A stretch of 64,000 bases of DNA from PALSA-1003 sp963791945 (GTDB lineage Bacteria; Pseudomonadota; Gammaproteobacteria; Burkholderiales; Casimicrobiaceae): the NCBI GenBank assembly GCA_963791945.1, contig CAWBUD010000002.1:1240001-1304000 (forward strand), given 5' to 3'. The position numbers were made by a program, and so were the translations under genes. Of the stretch, positions 52,174 through 61,806 are shown piece by piece. How positions within the stretch are numbered: the first letter of the stretch is position 1; every line of letters starts with the position of its first letter. Under the pieces are notes generated by a model. That model was given only the letters and a program-made list of their open reading frames with translations. It was not told the origin of the DNA and made no database searches.

Positions 52174-53178
52174 CTAGGGATGGCTGTCGGCGGCGATCCG
52201 CACGACCGTACGGCCCCGAACGAGTCCCTTCAGGTACGCGTCGAAGTGCGTCGGCAGATCTTCGAAATCGATCGTGCGCACCATATCGTGGACACGGTTG
52301 GGCCGCCACGGACCCGCCAGCTTGTTCCATATCTTCTGCCGCAATTCCATCGGGCAGTTGGCGCTGTCGACGCCGAGGAGCTGCACGCCGCGCAGGATGA
52401 ACGGCATCACCGTGGTGTCGAGCTCGGAGCTCGCCGCGAGGCCAATCGACGCGACCCTGCCGCCGATCTTCATCGTCGCGAGCAGCCACGAAAGCAGCTC
52501 GCCGCCGAGATTGTCGATCGCGCCCGCCCAGATCGCCTTCTCGAGCGGACGGATGGTGGCGAGGTCGATCGACTGACGCAGCCGCACTTCCTTCGCGCCC
52601 AGGCCGCGCAGGTAATTGCTTTCCTCCTCCTTGCCGGTGATGGCGACCACGTGATAGCCGATCTTCGAAAGAATCTCGATCGCCACGCTACCCACGCCTC
52701 CGGTCGCACCGGTCACCGCCACGGGACCATTGTCGGTCGAGAGTCCGTTGTGCTCCATCAGCATGATCGCCTGCGCAGCGGTGAAGCCGGCCGTGCCCAT
52801 GGTCATGGCGTCGAACGCCGTCATGCCCTCGGGGCGGCGCACCACCCAGTCGCCCGGCACGCGCGTGTACTCCGCGTAGCCGCCGTCGTGCGCGACGCCG
52901 AAGTCGTAGGCGTGGACGATTACCTTGTCTCCGCGCTTGAAGCGCGTGTCGGCTGAAGCTTCCACCGTTCCCGCCATGTCGATGCCGCCCACGGTCGGAT
53001 ACTTGCGCATGATCCGGCCTGCGCCGTTGTACGACAGGGCGTCCTTGTAATTGATCGTGGAGTACTTGGTGCGCACGAGAACGTCGCCGGGATCGAGCTC
53101 CTCCTCGGTCATCTCGACAAAGCGACTCGACACGCCTTGATCGTCCTGGAACGTGCGGTAGGCCTTGAAACGGTGCAT
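52174..53178 (-). CDS. acuI: NADPH-dependent acrylyl-CoA reductase-like MDR oxidoreductase (AcuI/YhdH)
   Basis: 334-residue zinc-free MDR enzyme. AcuI/YhdH-type sequence: RFVEMTEEELDPGDVLV, STINYKDALSYNGAGRIMRKYP, GGIDMAGTVEAS, the NADPH motif VTGATGGVGSVAIEIL, and GVDSANCPMELR. AcuI reduces toxic acryloyl-CoA to propionyl-CoA in 3-hydroxypropionate and DMSP metabolism. Its position beside prpE fits a propionyl-CoA role. ATG 53178 is chosen; upstream in-frame residues mirror zapE. Confidence 0.85.
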   Translation of the reverse strand: MHRFKAYRTFQDDQGVSSRFVEMTEEELDPGDVLVRTKYSTINYKDALSYNGAGRIMRKYPTVGGIDMAGTVEASADTRFKRGDKVIVHAYDFGVAHDGGYAEYTRVPGDWVVRRPEGMTAFDAMTMGTAGFTAAQAIMLMEHNGLSTDNGPVAVTGATGGVGSVAIEILSKIGYHVVAITGKEEESNYLRGLGAKEVRLRQSIDLATIRPLEKAIWAGAIDNLGGELLSWLLATMKIGGRVASIGLAASSELDTTVMPFILRGVQLLGVDSANCPMELRQKIWNKLAGPWRPNRVHDMVRTIDFEDLPTHFDAYLKGLVRGRTVVRIAADSHP

Positions 53179-53192
53179 GGGTAGGGTCCTCC

Positions 53193-54344
53193 TCAGGACG
53201 GCGTGGCTTCCGGCGGCTTGCCCGCCTGGTGCGGCAACGCCATGTATTCTCGGGTGCGCATCTCGATCAGCCGACTTACGGTGCGCGCGAAATCCTGGCT
53301 GTTGGGTCCCTCTGCGTACAGCTCCTCGGCCGGGACCGCCGCCGACAGCAGCAACTTTACCCGATGATCGTAGAGCACGTCGACGAGCCACGTAAAGCGG
53401 CGCGCGGCGTTGCCCATATCGGGCGTAAGCAGAGGGACGCCGGAGACCATCACAACCGCGAACCGGCGGGCAATCTCTAGATAGTCGCGCTGGGAGCGCG
53501 GTCCCTCGCACAGGCTCGCGAAGTCGAACCACACCAGGCTTCCGGCGCGCGCCCGCGCCTGGACCGGGCGCGCTTCGACGATCAGGCGAGGATCCTCGTC
53601 GGGGCCGGGACGCATCCGCGCGAAGCGTTCGCCGAGCTCCTCGTCGACGGATTCGGACAGCGGGGTGTAGTACACGTTGGTGTGCTCGAGCTCGCGCAGC
53701 CGATAGTCCGTGCCGCCATCGACTTCGATGACTTCGAGCCATGCGTTGAGGAGCGCGATCGTGGGCAGGAGGTTCTGGCGTTGCAGCCCGTTGGGATAGA
53801 GATCGTCGGGTCGGTAGTTCGAGGTCGTGACGAACACCACGCCGTGGCCGAAAAGGGCGCGGAAGAGCCGGCCGAGGATCATCGCGTCGGCGACGTCGGC
53901 GACGTGGAACTCGTCGAAGCAGACCACGCGATAGCGGCGCGCGATCCGCGCCGCGACCGTCGCCAGCGGATCCTCCTCGCGATGGAGCGTCCTGAGCTCC
54001 TCGTGGACCGAACGCATGAAGGCATGGAAGTGGACCCGCGTCTTGCGGCGATACGGAAGCGTCGCGTAGAAGGCATCCATGAGGAAGCTTTTGCCCCGTC
54101 CGACTCCGCCCCAGAAGTAGATGCCGCGAGGCGGCACGGGAGGACGGATCCAGCGGAGCAGAGAGCGCCGCGCGCGCCTGAAGGCGAGAAGCTCGTCGTA
54201 CAACTGCTGCAGGCGCGCCAGCGCGCTCTCCTGCGCCGCGTCGAGCGCGATGCCGCGACGCTCGAGCTCGCGCTCGAGACGGCGGACGAGCGCGCCGCCG
54301 GCGACGGCAGGCTCTGCGGCGGCTGGCGGGGCGGCGTCGTTCAA
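53193..54344 (-). CDS. zapE: Cell division protein ZapE (AFG1-like ATPase)
   Basis: 383-residue P-loop ATPase associated with the division ring in E. coli. Walker A GGVGRGKSFLMD, Walker B VVCFDEFHVADVADAMIL, sensor VFVTTSNYRPDDLYPNGLQR, and C-terminal FTWLVDVLYDHRVKLLLSA. The apparent start is a TTG at 54344; no ATG or GTG lies earlier in frame after the preceding stop, and no clear Shine-Dalgarno is seen, so the N-terminus is uncertain. Follows lpdA by 25 bases at the end of the TCA cluster, as in relatives. Confidence 0.9.
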   Translation of the reverse strand: MNDAAPPAAAEPAVAGGALVRRLERELERRGIALDAAQESALARLQQLYDELLAFRRARRSLLRWIRPPVPPRGIYFWGGVGRGKSFLMDAFYATLPYRRKTRVHFHAFMRSVHEELRTLHREEDPLATVAARIARRYRVVCFDEFHVADVADAMILGRLFRALFGHGVVFVTTSNYRPDDLYPNGLQRQNLLPTIALLNAWLEVIEVDGGTDYRLRELEHTNVYYTPLSESVDEELGERFARMRPGPDEDPRLIVEARPVQARARAGSLVWFDFASLCEGPRSQRDYLEIARRFAVVMVSGVPLLTPDMGNAARRFTWLVDVLYDHRVKLLLSAAVPAEELYAEGPNSQDFARTVSRLIEMRTREYMALPHQAGKPPEATPS

Positions 54345-54369
54345 GCGCGGGTCGCCGATGCCGGTCGAA

Positions 54370-55794
54370 TCAGAGATTGAGCGTTCGCCTGTGCACCGCC
54401 AGCGCGGCTTCCTTCACCGCTTCCGACAGCGACGGATGCGCGTGGCATATGCGGGCGATGTCTTCGCTCGCGGCACCGAATTCCATGGCGACCACGCCCT
54501 CCGCGATCAGCTCGGAGACCATCGGCCCGATCGCGTGCAGCCCCAGGATCCGATCGGTCTTCGCGTCCGCCACGAACTTGACGAAGCCGCGCGTATCCCC
54601 CATGGCACGCGCCCGCCCGTTCGCCATGAACGGGAACGAGCCGGCGCGGTACTCCACGCCGGCGTCCTTGAGTTGCTGCTCGGTCTGTCCCACCCAGGCG
54701 ATCTCGGGCGAGGTGTAGATCACCCACGGCACCGTGTTGAAGTCGACGTGTCCGTGCTGGCCGGCGATCCGCTCGGCAACGGCGACGCCCTCTTCTTCGG
54801 CCTTGTGCGCGAGCATCGGTCCGCGCACGACGTCGCCGATCGCCCAGACGCCCTCCAGATTCGTCCGGCAGTCGTCGTCGACGGCTACGAAGCCGCGCTC
54901 GTCGATCTTGAGCCCGACCGCCGAAGGGTTGAGGCCGGCGGTGTGCGGAACGCGACCGATCGAGACGATCAGCTTGTCGAAACGCTCGCTCTGCGCCTTG
55001 CCTTCGGTATCGGAGTAGTCGACCGTGACGGCATCCGACGCGGTGACTTTCGTGATCTTGACGCCGAGACGGATCGCGAGACCCTGCTTGGTGAAGAGCT
55101 TCCACGCTTCCTTTGCCACGTCTGCGTCCGCGCCGCCCAGAAAAACCGGCAGCACTTCCAGGATCGTCACGTCCGCCCCGAGCCGCCGCCAGACGCTTCC
55201 CATCTCGAGGCCGATGACGCCCGCGCCGACGACGCCGAGTCGCTTCGGCACCCCGGGAATAGCGAGCGCGCCGTCGTTGTCGAGGATGAGTTTGTTGTCG
55301 AACGCGGCTCCGGGCAGGGCGCGGGGGTCCGATCCGGTCGCGACGATCACGTTCTTCGCCACGAGCGACGCTGCGCCCGGACCCTCGACCTGGATCTGCC
55401 ACGCGCCCGGCCCGCCTCCCGCGAAGCGGCCCACGCCGTGGAAGAACGCGATCTTGTTCTTCTTGAACAGATACAGGATGCCGTCGTTGTTCTGGCGTAC
55501 GACCTTGTCCTTGCGCGCGAGCATGCGCGAGATATGGACCGACAGACCCTTCACGTCGATCCCGTGCTCGGCGAAGGCGTGCCCGGCGTGCTCGAAGTGC
55601 TCCGAGGATTGCAGCAGCGCCTTCGACGGAATGCATCCGACGTTGGTGCAGGTGCCCCCGGGCGCGGGTTTGCCCTCGGCGGTCTTCCAGTCGTCGATGC
55701 ACGCCGTGCGGAAGCCGAGCTGCGCCGCTCGAATGGCAGCGGTGTAGCCGCCGGGACCGGCGCCGATGACGATGACGTCGAACGCGTCAGCCAC
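54370..55794 (-). CDS. lpdA: Dihydrolipoyl dehydrogenase
   Basis: E3 flavoprotein (474 aa) of the 2-oxoglutarate dehydrogenase complex, reoxidising dihydrolipoamide with NAD. FAD motif VIVIGAGPGGYTAAIRAAQLG; redox cysteines Cys49 and Cys54 in GGTCTNVGCIPSKAL; NAD motif GVVGAGVIGLEMGSVWRRLG; C-terminal catalytic His in CHAHPSLSEAVKEA. Lies 21 bases after sucB on the same strand. Confidence 0.97.
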   Translation of the reverse strand: MADAFDVIVIGAGPGGYTAAIRAAQLGFRTACIDDWKTAEGKPAPGGTCTNVGCIPSKALLQSSEHFEHAGHAFAEHGIDVKGLSVHISRMLARKDKVVRQNNDGILYLFKKNKIAFFHGVGRFAGGGPGAWQIQVEGPGAASLVAKNVIVATGSDPRALPGAAFDNKLILDNDGALAIPGVPKRLGVVGAGVIGLEMGSVWRRLGADVTILEVLPVFLGGADADVAKEAWKLFTKQGLAIRLGVKITKVTASDAVTVDYSDTEGKAQSERFDKLIVSIGRVPHTAGLNPSAVGLKIDERGFVAVDDDCRTNLEGVWAIGDVVRGPMLAHKAEEEGVAVAERIAGQHGHVDFNTVPWVIYTSPEIAWVGQTEQQLKDAGVEYRAGSFPFMANGRARAMGDTRGFVKFVADAKTDRILGLHAIGPMVSELIAEGVVAMEFGAASEDIARICHAHPSLSEAVKEAALAVHRRTLNL

Positions 55795-55815
55795 GCGATT
55801 TCCGGGACGCCGCGG

Positions 55816-57132
55816 TCACAGGTCGAGGAGCATCCGCGCCGGATCCTCCAGCGCTTCCTTGATCGCCACCAGCGACAGCACGGCTTCGCGGCCGTCGATG
55901 ATCCGATGGTCGTACGACTGCGCGAGATAGTTGATCGGCCGCACGACCACCTGCCCGTTTTCCACCACCGCGCGATCGCGCGTGGCGTGCACCCCGAGGA
56001 TCGCGGACTGCGGCGGATTGATGATCGGCGTGGAGAGCATCGAGCCGAAGACGCCGCCGTTGGAGATCGTGTAGGTGCCGCCGGTGAGCTCCTCGAGCGA
56101 GAGCTTGCCCTCCTGCGCGCGCTTGCCGAAGTCGGCGATCTGGCGCTCGATATCGGCCATCGAGAGCTGATCGGCGTCGCGCAGGATCGGCACCACCAGG
56201 CCGCGCGGGCTGCCGACGGCGATGCCGATGTCGAAATAGCCGTGGTAGACGATGTCGGTGCCGTCGATCGACGCGTTGACCATGGGAAACTTCTTCAGCG
56301 CATGCACCACAGCCTTGACGAAGAAACCCATGAAGCCGAGCTTGACGCCGTGTTCCTTCTCGAAGCGCTCCTTGTAGCGATTCCTGAGCTCGATTACCGG
56401 CGCCATGTTGACTTCGTTGAACGTCGTGAGAATCGCCGCGGTGGATTGCGACTGCACCAGCCGCTCGGCGATGCGCTGGCGCAGCCGCGACATCGGCACG
56501 CGCTGCTCGGGACGTGCGCCCGGGTCCGACGGAAGCTTCGCCGTGGGCGGCGCGACGGGTGGCGTCGGCACAGGTTGCGGCGCGCGTGCCGCCGGCGCAG
56601 CCGCAGCCGGCTGAGCTTGCGCGCCGGTCGCCGCGAGGACGTCGCTCTTGGTGATCCGGCCACCGCGCCCCGTGCCGGTGAGGTCGGCGGCGCCGAGCCC
56701 GGCCTCGGCCATCAGCTTGCGGGCAGCGGGCAACGCCGCGGGCTGCGGGCCGCTCGCCGGAGGTGCGGGCGCGGCCGCAGGCTGAGTCGACGCCTTGGGC
56801 GCTGCGGCTGCCGGAGCGCTCGGCGCTTTGGGCGCGGCGGCCTCCGGCCCGGTGGGCGCTTTCGCTGGAGCGGCTGCCGCGGCGCCGCTCTTCGCGTCGG
56901 TGTCGATGACCGCGATCACTTCCTGCCCGGTCACGGTCGAACCGTCGGCCTTGCGGATCTCGGCGAGAACGCCCGACCCTGGCGCCGGCAACTCCAGCAC
57001 CACCTTGTCGGTCTCGACGTCGACCAGGTTCTCGTCGCGATTGACCGGCTCGCCGGCTTTCTTGTGCCAGTTGACCAGCGTGGCTTCCGCCACCGACTCC
57101 GGCAGGACCGGCACTTTCACTTCGATCAGCAT
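55816..57132 (-). CDS. sucB: Dihydrolipoyllysine-residue succinyltransferase (E2)
   Basis: Core of the 2-oxoglutarate dehydrogenase complex, 438 residues. Lipoyl domain 1-78 with Lys43 in VDVETDKVVLEL; a long Ala/Pro-rich linker (about 80-210, broken by the E3/E1-binding domain PAARKLMAEAGLGAADLTGTG); catalytic domain from 215 with SYDHRIIDGREAVLSL carrying the active-site His. The linker's low complexity explains many false open frames on the other strand. Confidence 0.96.
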   Translation of the reverse strand: MLIEVKVPVLPESVAEATLVNWHKKAGEPVNRDENLVDVETDKVVLELPAPGSGVLAEIRKADGSTVTGQEVIAVIDTDAKSGAAAAAPAKAPTGPEAAAPKAPSAPAAAAPKASTQPAAAPAPPASGPQPAALPAARKLMAEAGLGAADLTGTGRGGRITKSDVLAATGAQAQPAAAAPAARAPQPVPTPPVAPPTAKLPSDPGARPEQRVPMSRLRQRIAERLVQSQSTAAILTTFNEVNMAPVIELRNRYKERFEKEHGVKLGFMGFFVKAVVHALKKFPMVNASIDGTDIVYHGYFDIGIAVGSPRGLVVPILRDADQLSMADIERQIADFGKRAQEGKLSLEELTGGTYTISNGGVFGSMLSTPIINPPQSAILGVHATRDRAVVENGQVVVRPINYLAQSYDHRIIDGREAVLSLVAIKEALEDPARMLLDL

Positions 57133-57171
57133 CCCGTTTCTTTCGTCTTGTTCGCGCCTCAGCGCCGGCTC

Positions 57172-60021
57172 TCAGTGCGCGGTCACCATCTCGCCGAGTC
57201 CGAGCTCGCTCGCAAAGGCGTCGGCGACGAGCTGCTGCTGCTGCGCCAGATGCTTCGCGAAATAGCCTACCGCGGGCGACGCCGAGATCGGCCGGCCGGC
57301 ATAGGCCAGCACCTGCTCGTCCTCGATATCGGCGCGAAGGTAGGCGCGCAGCCGGTACCACGCGCCCTGGTTCTGCGGCTCCTCCTGGCACCAGACGACC
57401 TCCTTCGCCGCCGGATAGCGGGCGATCTCGGCCTTGAACTCCGCGTGCGGAAACGGGTAGAGCTGCTCGAGCCGGATCACGGCCATGTCGGCGATCTTGT
57501 GCTCGCGACGATAGTCGACGAGGTCGTAGTAGACCTTGCCGCTGCACACGATGACCCGCCGCACGTCGCCGGCAGTGAGTTTTTCCGCATCGCCGATCAC
57601 GGTGTGAAAGTGGCCGCCGGAGAGGTCCTCGAGCGTCGACACGGCTGCCTTGTGCCGCAGGAGGCTCTTCGGGCTCATGACGATCAGGGGTTTGCGGAAC
57701 TGGCGCACCATTTGCCGCCGCAGCAGGTGGAAGATCTGCGACGGATTGGTCGGCACGCAGACCTGCATGTTGTGCTCCGCACAGAGCTGCAGGAAGCGCT
57801 CGGGCCGCGCCGAGGAATGCTCGGGACCCTGCCCTTCGTAGCCGTGCGGCAGAAACAGCGTCAAACCGCAGATGCGCCCCCACTTCACCTCGCCCGCGGC
57901 GATGAACTGGTCGATCACCACCTGGGCGCCGTTGGCGAAGTCGCCGAACTGCGCCTCCCAGATCACGAGGCGACTCGGTTCCGAAGTCGCGTAGCCATAC
58001 TCGAAGCCCAGCACGGCTTCCTCGGAGAGCACGGAGTCGATGACCTCGAAGTCGGGCTGGCCCTCCTTCACGTGCTGCAGCGGGATCCAGTTGCCCGTGT
58101 CCCACTTCTCGCGGTTCTGGTCATGCAGCACCGCGTGGCGATGCGAGAACGTCCCGCGCGCGGTGTCCTGCCCGGACAGGCGCACCCCGAAGCCCTGGTC
58201 GAGAAGGCTCGCGTACGCGAGCGTCTCGCCCATGCCCCAGTCGAGCAGGAGCTCGCCCTCCCCCATCGCGCGGCGGTCGGCGATGACTTTCTCGACGCGC
58301 GGGTGCAGTTTGAAGTTCGCCGGCACGTCGGTCACCTTGCGCGCAAGCGCTTTCAGCGTCTTCATCGGCACCGCGGTGTCGGCCGCGTCGGTCCAGTGCT
58401 TGCCGATGTACGGCGTCCAGTCCACCGCGAAGGGCGGCTTGTAGTTCGACAGGATGGTGGTGTTGGTGTGCAGGCCCTTGTCCATCGCGTTGCGGTACGC
58501 CGCGATCATGGCCTCGGCTTCCTCGGCCTTGAGCACTCCCTCCGCGACCAGCCGCTGGGCGTAGAGCGCGCGCGTGCCGGGATGCGCGCGGATCGACTTG
58601 TACATCAGCGGCTGGGTGATCATCGGCTCGTCGGCCTCGTTGTGTCCCTGGCGGCGGAAGCACACGAGGTCGATGAACACGTCCTTGTCGAACTTCTGCC
58701 GGAAAGCGATCGCGATCTCGACTGCGAGCAGGCACGCTTCCGGATCGTCGCCGTTCACGTGGAAGATCGGCGCCTCGACCATCTTGGCGACGTCGGTGCA
58801 ATAGAGCGTCCCGCGCGTGTCGCGCGGGTCCGAGGTCGTGAACCCGATCTGGTTGTTGACCACGATGTGGATCGTGCCGCCGGTGCGATAGCCGCGCGTC
58901 TGCGACAGGTTGACGGTTTCCTGCACCACGCCCTGACCGGCAATCGCCGCATCGCCGTGGATCAGCACCGGCATCACCTGGTCGAACGTCGGGTCCTCGC
59001 GTCGATGCTGCCGGGCGCGCACGGAGCCTTCCACGACCGGGTCGACGATCTCCAGATGCGAGGGATTGAATGCGAGCGTCACGTGCATCGGGCCGCCGGG
59101 CGTCGTGACGTCGGAGGAGAATCCCTGGTGGTACTTCACGTCGCCGGCAGACAGATCGCTCGCGAGCTTCCCTTCGAATTCGGCAAAGAGGCTCGCCGGC
59201 ATCTTGCCCAGGGTGTTGACGAGCACGTTCAGCCGGCCGCGATGCGCCATGCCGATCACCATCTCCTGCACGCCGGCGGCGCCGGCCTTCTGGATCAGAT
59301 GGTCGAGCATGGGAATCAGCGAATCGTTGCCTTCTCCCGAGAAGCGCTTCTGGCCGACGTACCGGGTGCCGAGATAGCGCTCGAGCGTCTCGGCGGCGGT
59401 GAGCCGCTCGAGAATGTGGCGTCTAAACTCGGGCGGATACTTCGGTCGCGAGCGAAGCGGCTCGATCCACTCCTGGATGAAGCGCTTCTGCGGCGTATCC
59501 GACATGTACATGTATTCGGCGCCGAAGTGGCCGCAATACGTCTCCTGCAGCGCCGCGATCAGGTCGCGCAGTCGCATGCGCGTCGCGCCGCCCGGCGCGC
59601 CGCGGTACGAGCCGACGTCGAACTCCGTCTCGAGGTCGGCCTCCGTAAACCCGTAGGTCTTGACGTCCAGATCGGCCGTGTACGGACGCTCTCGCCGCTT
59701 CAGCGGATCGAGATCGGCCTGGAAGATGGCCAGCGTCCGGTACTTGCTTATGAGCCGCAGCACCAGCGTTAGCTTGTGCATCGCCTGCGCGTCGACCATC
59801 GGCGCGGCGAGGCGGCGGTTCTTCGCGAGCTGGATGAACGAATCGATGACCGGCGCGTGCGCGACGTCGGGCGCACCGTCGCGGAGCTGATCGAAATAAG
59901 CGCGCCAGTCGGCACTCACCGCTCCGGGATTGGCGAGGTAGATCTCGTACTGCTGCTCGATGAAGGGCGCGTTGCTGCCGAAGAGCGCACTCGTCGATTC
60001 GTACTGCTCCATGATGCTCAT
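57172..60021 (-). CDS. sucA: 2-oxoglutarate dehydrogenase E1 component
   Basis: Thiamin-diphosphate enzyme (949 aa) decarboxylating 2-oxoglutarate in the TCA cycle. N-terminal FGSNAPFIEQQYEIYLANP; cofactor/substrate segments GMAHRGRLNVLVN, HGDAAIAGQGVVQETVNLS, VVNNQIGFTTSDPRD, FRRQGHNEADEP; C-terminal transketolase-like FLPHGYEGQGPEHSSARPERFLQ region and VVWCQEEPQNQGAW. ATG 60021 is used; Met4 at 60012 is an alternative. Follows gltA by 122 bases. Confidence 0.97.
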   Translation of the reverse strand: MSIMEQYESTSALFGSNAPFIEQQYEIYLANPGAVSADWRAYFDQLRDGAPDVAHAPVIDSFIQLAKNRRLAAPMVDAQAMHKLTLVLRLISKYRTLAIFQADLDPLKRRERPYTADLDVKTYGFTEADLETEFDVGSYRGAPGGATRMRLRDLIAALQETYCGHFGAEYMYMSDTPQKRFIQEWIEPLRSRPKYPPEFRRHILERLTAAETLERYLGTRYVGQKRFSGEGNDSLIPMLDHLIQKAGAAGVQEMVIGMAHRGRLNVLVNTLGKMPASLFAEFEGKLASDLSAGDVKYHQGFSSDVTTPGGPMHVTLAFNPSHLEIVDPVVEGSVRARQHRREDPTFDQVMPVLIHGDAAIAGQGVVQETVNLSQTRGYRTGGTIHIVVNNQIGFTTSDPRDTRGTLYCTDVAKMVEAPIFHVNGDDPEACLLAVEIAIAFRQKFDKDVFIDLVCFRRQGHNEADEPMITQPLMYKSIRAHPGTRALYAQRLVAEGVLKAEEAEAMIAAYRNAMDKGLHTNTTILSNYKPPFAVDWTPYIGKHWTDAADTAVPMKTLKALARKVTDVPANFKLHPRVEKVIADRRAMGEGELLLDWGMGETLAYASLLDQGFGVRLSGQDTARGTFSHRHAVLHDQNREKWDTGNWIPLQHVKEGQPDFEVIDSVLSEEAVLGFEYGYATSEPSRLVIWEAQFGDFANGAQVVIDQFIAAGEVKWGRICGLTLFLPHGYEGQGPEHSSARPERFLQLCAEHNMQVCVPTNPSQIFHLLRRQMVRQFRKPLIVMSPKSLLRHKAAVSTLEDLSGGHFHTVIGDAEKLTAGDVRRVIVCSGKVYYDLVDYRREHKIADMAVIRLEQLYPFPHAEFKAEIARYPAAKEVVWCQEEPQNQGAWYRLRAYLRADIEDEQVLAYAGRPISASPAVGYFAKHLAQQQQLVADAFASELGLGEMVTAH

Positions 60022-60075
60022 TGCTGTTGCCTCAATTCAGCCCTCGACGACTTGTCGTGTAGCTTCCATGACCGC

Positions 60076-60111
60076 GGTGAGCCGCTGCCGCTTGGCGCCC
60101 GGTGGCTCACC
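60076..60111. other. Inverted repeat between gltA and sucA
   Basis: GGTGAGCC and GGCTCACC are exact mirror arms separated by 20 bases in the 122-base gap. No T-run. Possibly an mRNA processing or regulatory structure. Confidence 0.25.
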
Positions 60112-60143
60112 ACATCCACCGAGAACGTCATCTCGCCCACCTC

Positions 60144-61439
60144 CTAGCGCTGCGCGATCGGTTTCACCTCGCGTCGGTTCGCGCCGGTGAAAAGCTGCCT
60201 CGGGCGGCCGATCTTCTGCTCCGGATCGGAGATCATCTCGTTCCACTGCGCGATCCAGCCGACGGTGCGCGCCAGCACGAAGATTGCCGTGAACAGGCTC
60301 ACGGGAATCCCGAGCGCACGCTGCACGATCCCGGAATAGAAGTCGACGTTCGGATACAGCTTGCGCTGCACGAAGTAGTCGTCCTCGAGCGCGATCTTCT
60401 CCAGCGCCATCGCCAGCTTGAACACGCGGTCATCATGCAGGCCAAGGTCCTCGAGAACCTCGTGGCAGGTCTCGCGCATCAGCTTCGCCCTCGGGTCGTA
60501 GTTCTTGTAAACCCGGTGCCCGAACCCCATCAGCTTCACGCCAGAGTTTTTGTCCTTCGCCTTCTTGATGAACTCGCCGATCTTCGATACGTCGCCGATC
60601 TCCTCCAGCATATTGAGCGCCGCCTCGTTCGCGCCTCCGTGGGCGGGCCCCCAGAGGCAGGCGATGCCTGCGGCGATGCAGGCGAACGGATTCGCGCCGG
60701 ACGACCCTGCCAGGCGAACCGTGGACGTCGACGCATTCTGCTCGTGGTCGGCATGGAGGATGAAGATCCGGTCGAGCGCGCGCACCAGCACGTCGTTGAC
60801 CTTGTACTCCTCGCACGGGACCGAGAACATCATGCGCATGAAGTTCGCGGTGTAGTAAAGCTCGTTGCGCGGATACACGAACGGCTGGCCGATGGTGTAC
60901 TTGTGGCACATGGCGACCAGCGTCGGCAGCTTGGCGATGAGCCGGATCGCCGACACGTGGCGGTGGTAGGGATCGGTGATGTCGAGCGAGTCGTGATAGA
61001 AGGCGGACAGCGACCCTACGACACCCACGAGCATCGCCATCGGATGCGAGTCCCGGCGAAAGCCGCGGAAGAACGCGGTCATCTGCTCGTGGACCATGGT
61101 GTGCTGGGTGACCGTCTGGACGAACTCCGCCTTCTGTTCCTGGTCCGGCAGCTCGCCCTGGAGCAGCAGGTAGCACACCTCGAGGAAGTCGCATTGCACC
61201 GCGAGCTGCTCGATCGGATAGCCGCGGTAGAGCAATTCTCCCTTGTCGCCGTCGATGTAGGTGATCTGCGAGGCGCAGGAAGCGGTCGAAAGGTAGCCGG
61301 GATCGTAGGTGAACTTTCCGGTCTTGCCGTAGAGCGTGCGGATGTCTACGACCTCCGGGCCGATCGTGCCGCTCAGGATCGGAAAGGTGACCGGGGCGGA
61401 GCCGTCGTCGAAGCTAAGGGTGGCAGTGCGGTCTGGCAT
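60144..61439 (-). CDS. gltA: Citrate synthase (type II)
   Basis: Condenses oxaloacetate and acetyl-CoA. 431 residues, the hexameric gram-negative type with an N-terminal beta domain (ATLSFDDGSAPVTFPILSG). Active-site segments: LHADHEQNASTSTVRLAGSS with catalytic His, MGFGHRVYKNYDPRAKLM with the second His, and DVDFYSGIVQRALGIP with catalytic Asp. Situated between sdhE and sucA. Confidence 0.98.
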   Translation of the reverse strand: MPDRTATLSFDDGSAPVTFPILSGTIGPEVVDIRTLYGKTGKFTYDPGYLSTASCASQITYIDGDKGELLYRGYPIEQLAVQCDFLEVCYLLLQGELPDQEQKAEFVQTVTQHTMVHEQMTAFFRGFRRDSHPMAMLVGVVGSLSAFYHDSLDITDPYHRHVSAIRLIAKLPTLVAMCHKYTIGQPFVYPRNELYYTANFMRMMFSVPCEEYKVNDVLVRALDRIFILHADHEQNASTSTVRLAGSSGANPFACIAAGIACLWGPAHGGANEAALNMLEEIGDVSKIGEFIKKAKDKNSGVKLMGFGHRVYKNYDPRAKLMRETCHEVLEDLGLHDDRVFKLAMALEKIALEDDYFVQRKLYPNVDFYSGIVQRALGIPVSLFTAIFVLARTVGWIAQWNEMISDPEQKIGRPRQLFTGANRREVKPIAQR

Positions 61440-61501
61440 GTCGTCTTACTCCAGGCGAGAGACAGAATGGGCGCGCCGACGGCACGGTCGGGCACGTTCC
61501 T

Positions 61502-61744
61502 TCAGATGGCACGCAATGCATCCAGCAGCGGCTTCACCGCTGCGTCGACGGGCTCTTGCCGGCCCGCTAGCAGGTCCCACAGCTCGTTGTCGCTCAAGCT
61601 CAGCAACCGGTCGAGCGCAACGACCTCCTGGTCCGTGATCCGCGCGCCGCGCACATCGAGAAAGCGCGCGAGGATCAGGTCATTCTCCAACAACCCTCGC
61701 CGGCAGCGCCAGCGCAGGCGATGGAGCTCGGTGGCGGTGAGCAT
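61502..61744 (-). CDS. sdhE: FAD assembly factor SdhE
   Basis: 80-residue helical protein that promotes covalent flavinylation of SdhA. Conserved RGLLENDLILARF (RGxxE flavinylation motif) and a helical bundle with DNELWDLLAGRQEP. Located directly after sdhB, as usual in Betaproteobacteria. Confidence 0.94.
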   Translation of the reverse strand: MLTATELHRLRWRCRRGLLENDLILARFLDVRGARITDQEVVALDRLLSLSDNELWDLLAGRQEPVDAAVKPLLDALRAI

Positions 61745-61806
61745 CGATTCAAGCTACGCTTTCGGAGCCACCCGCACCGGTCCATATGGGGGCGATGCGC
61801 CTCGAT

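Noticed and set aside
54121..59772. An 1883-codon open frame on the plus strand across the TCA genes
   Set aside because: It is antisense to zapE, lpdA, sucB and sucA, all with intact family motifs; the composition is His/Arg/Asp-rich as expected for a shadow of GC-rich coding DNA.
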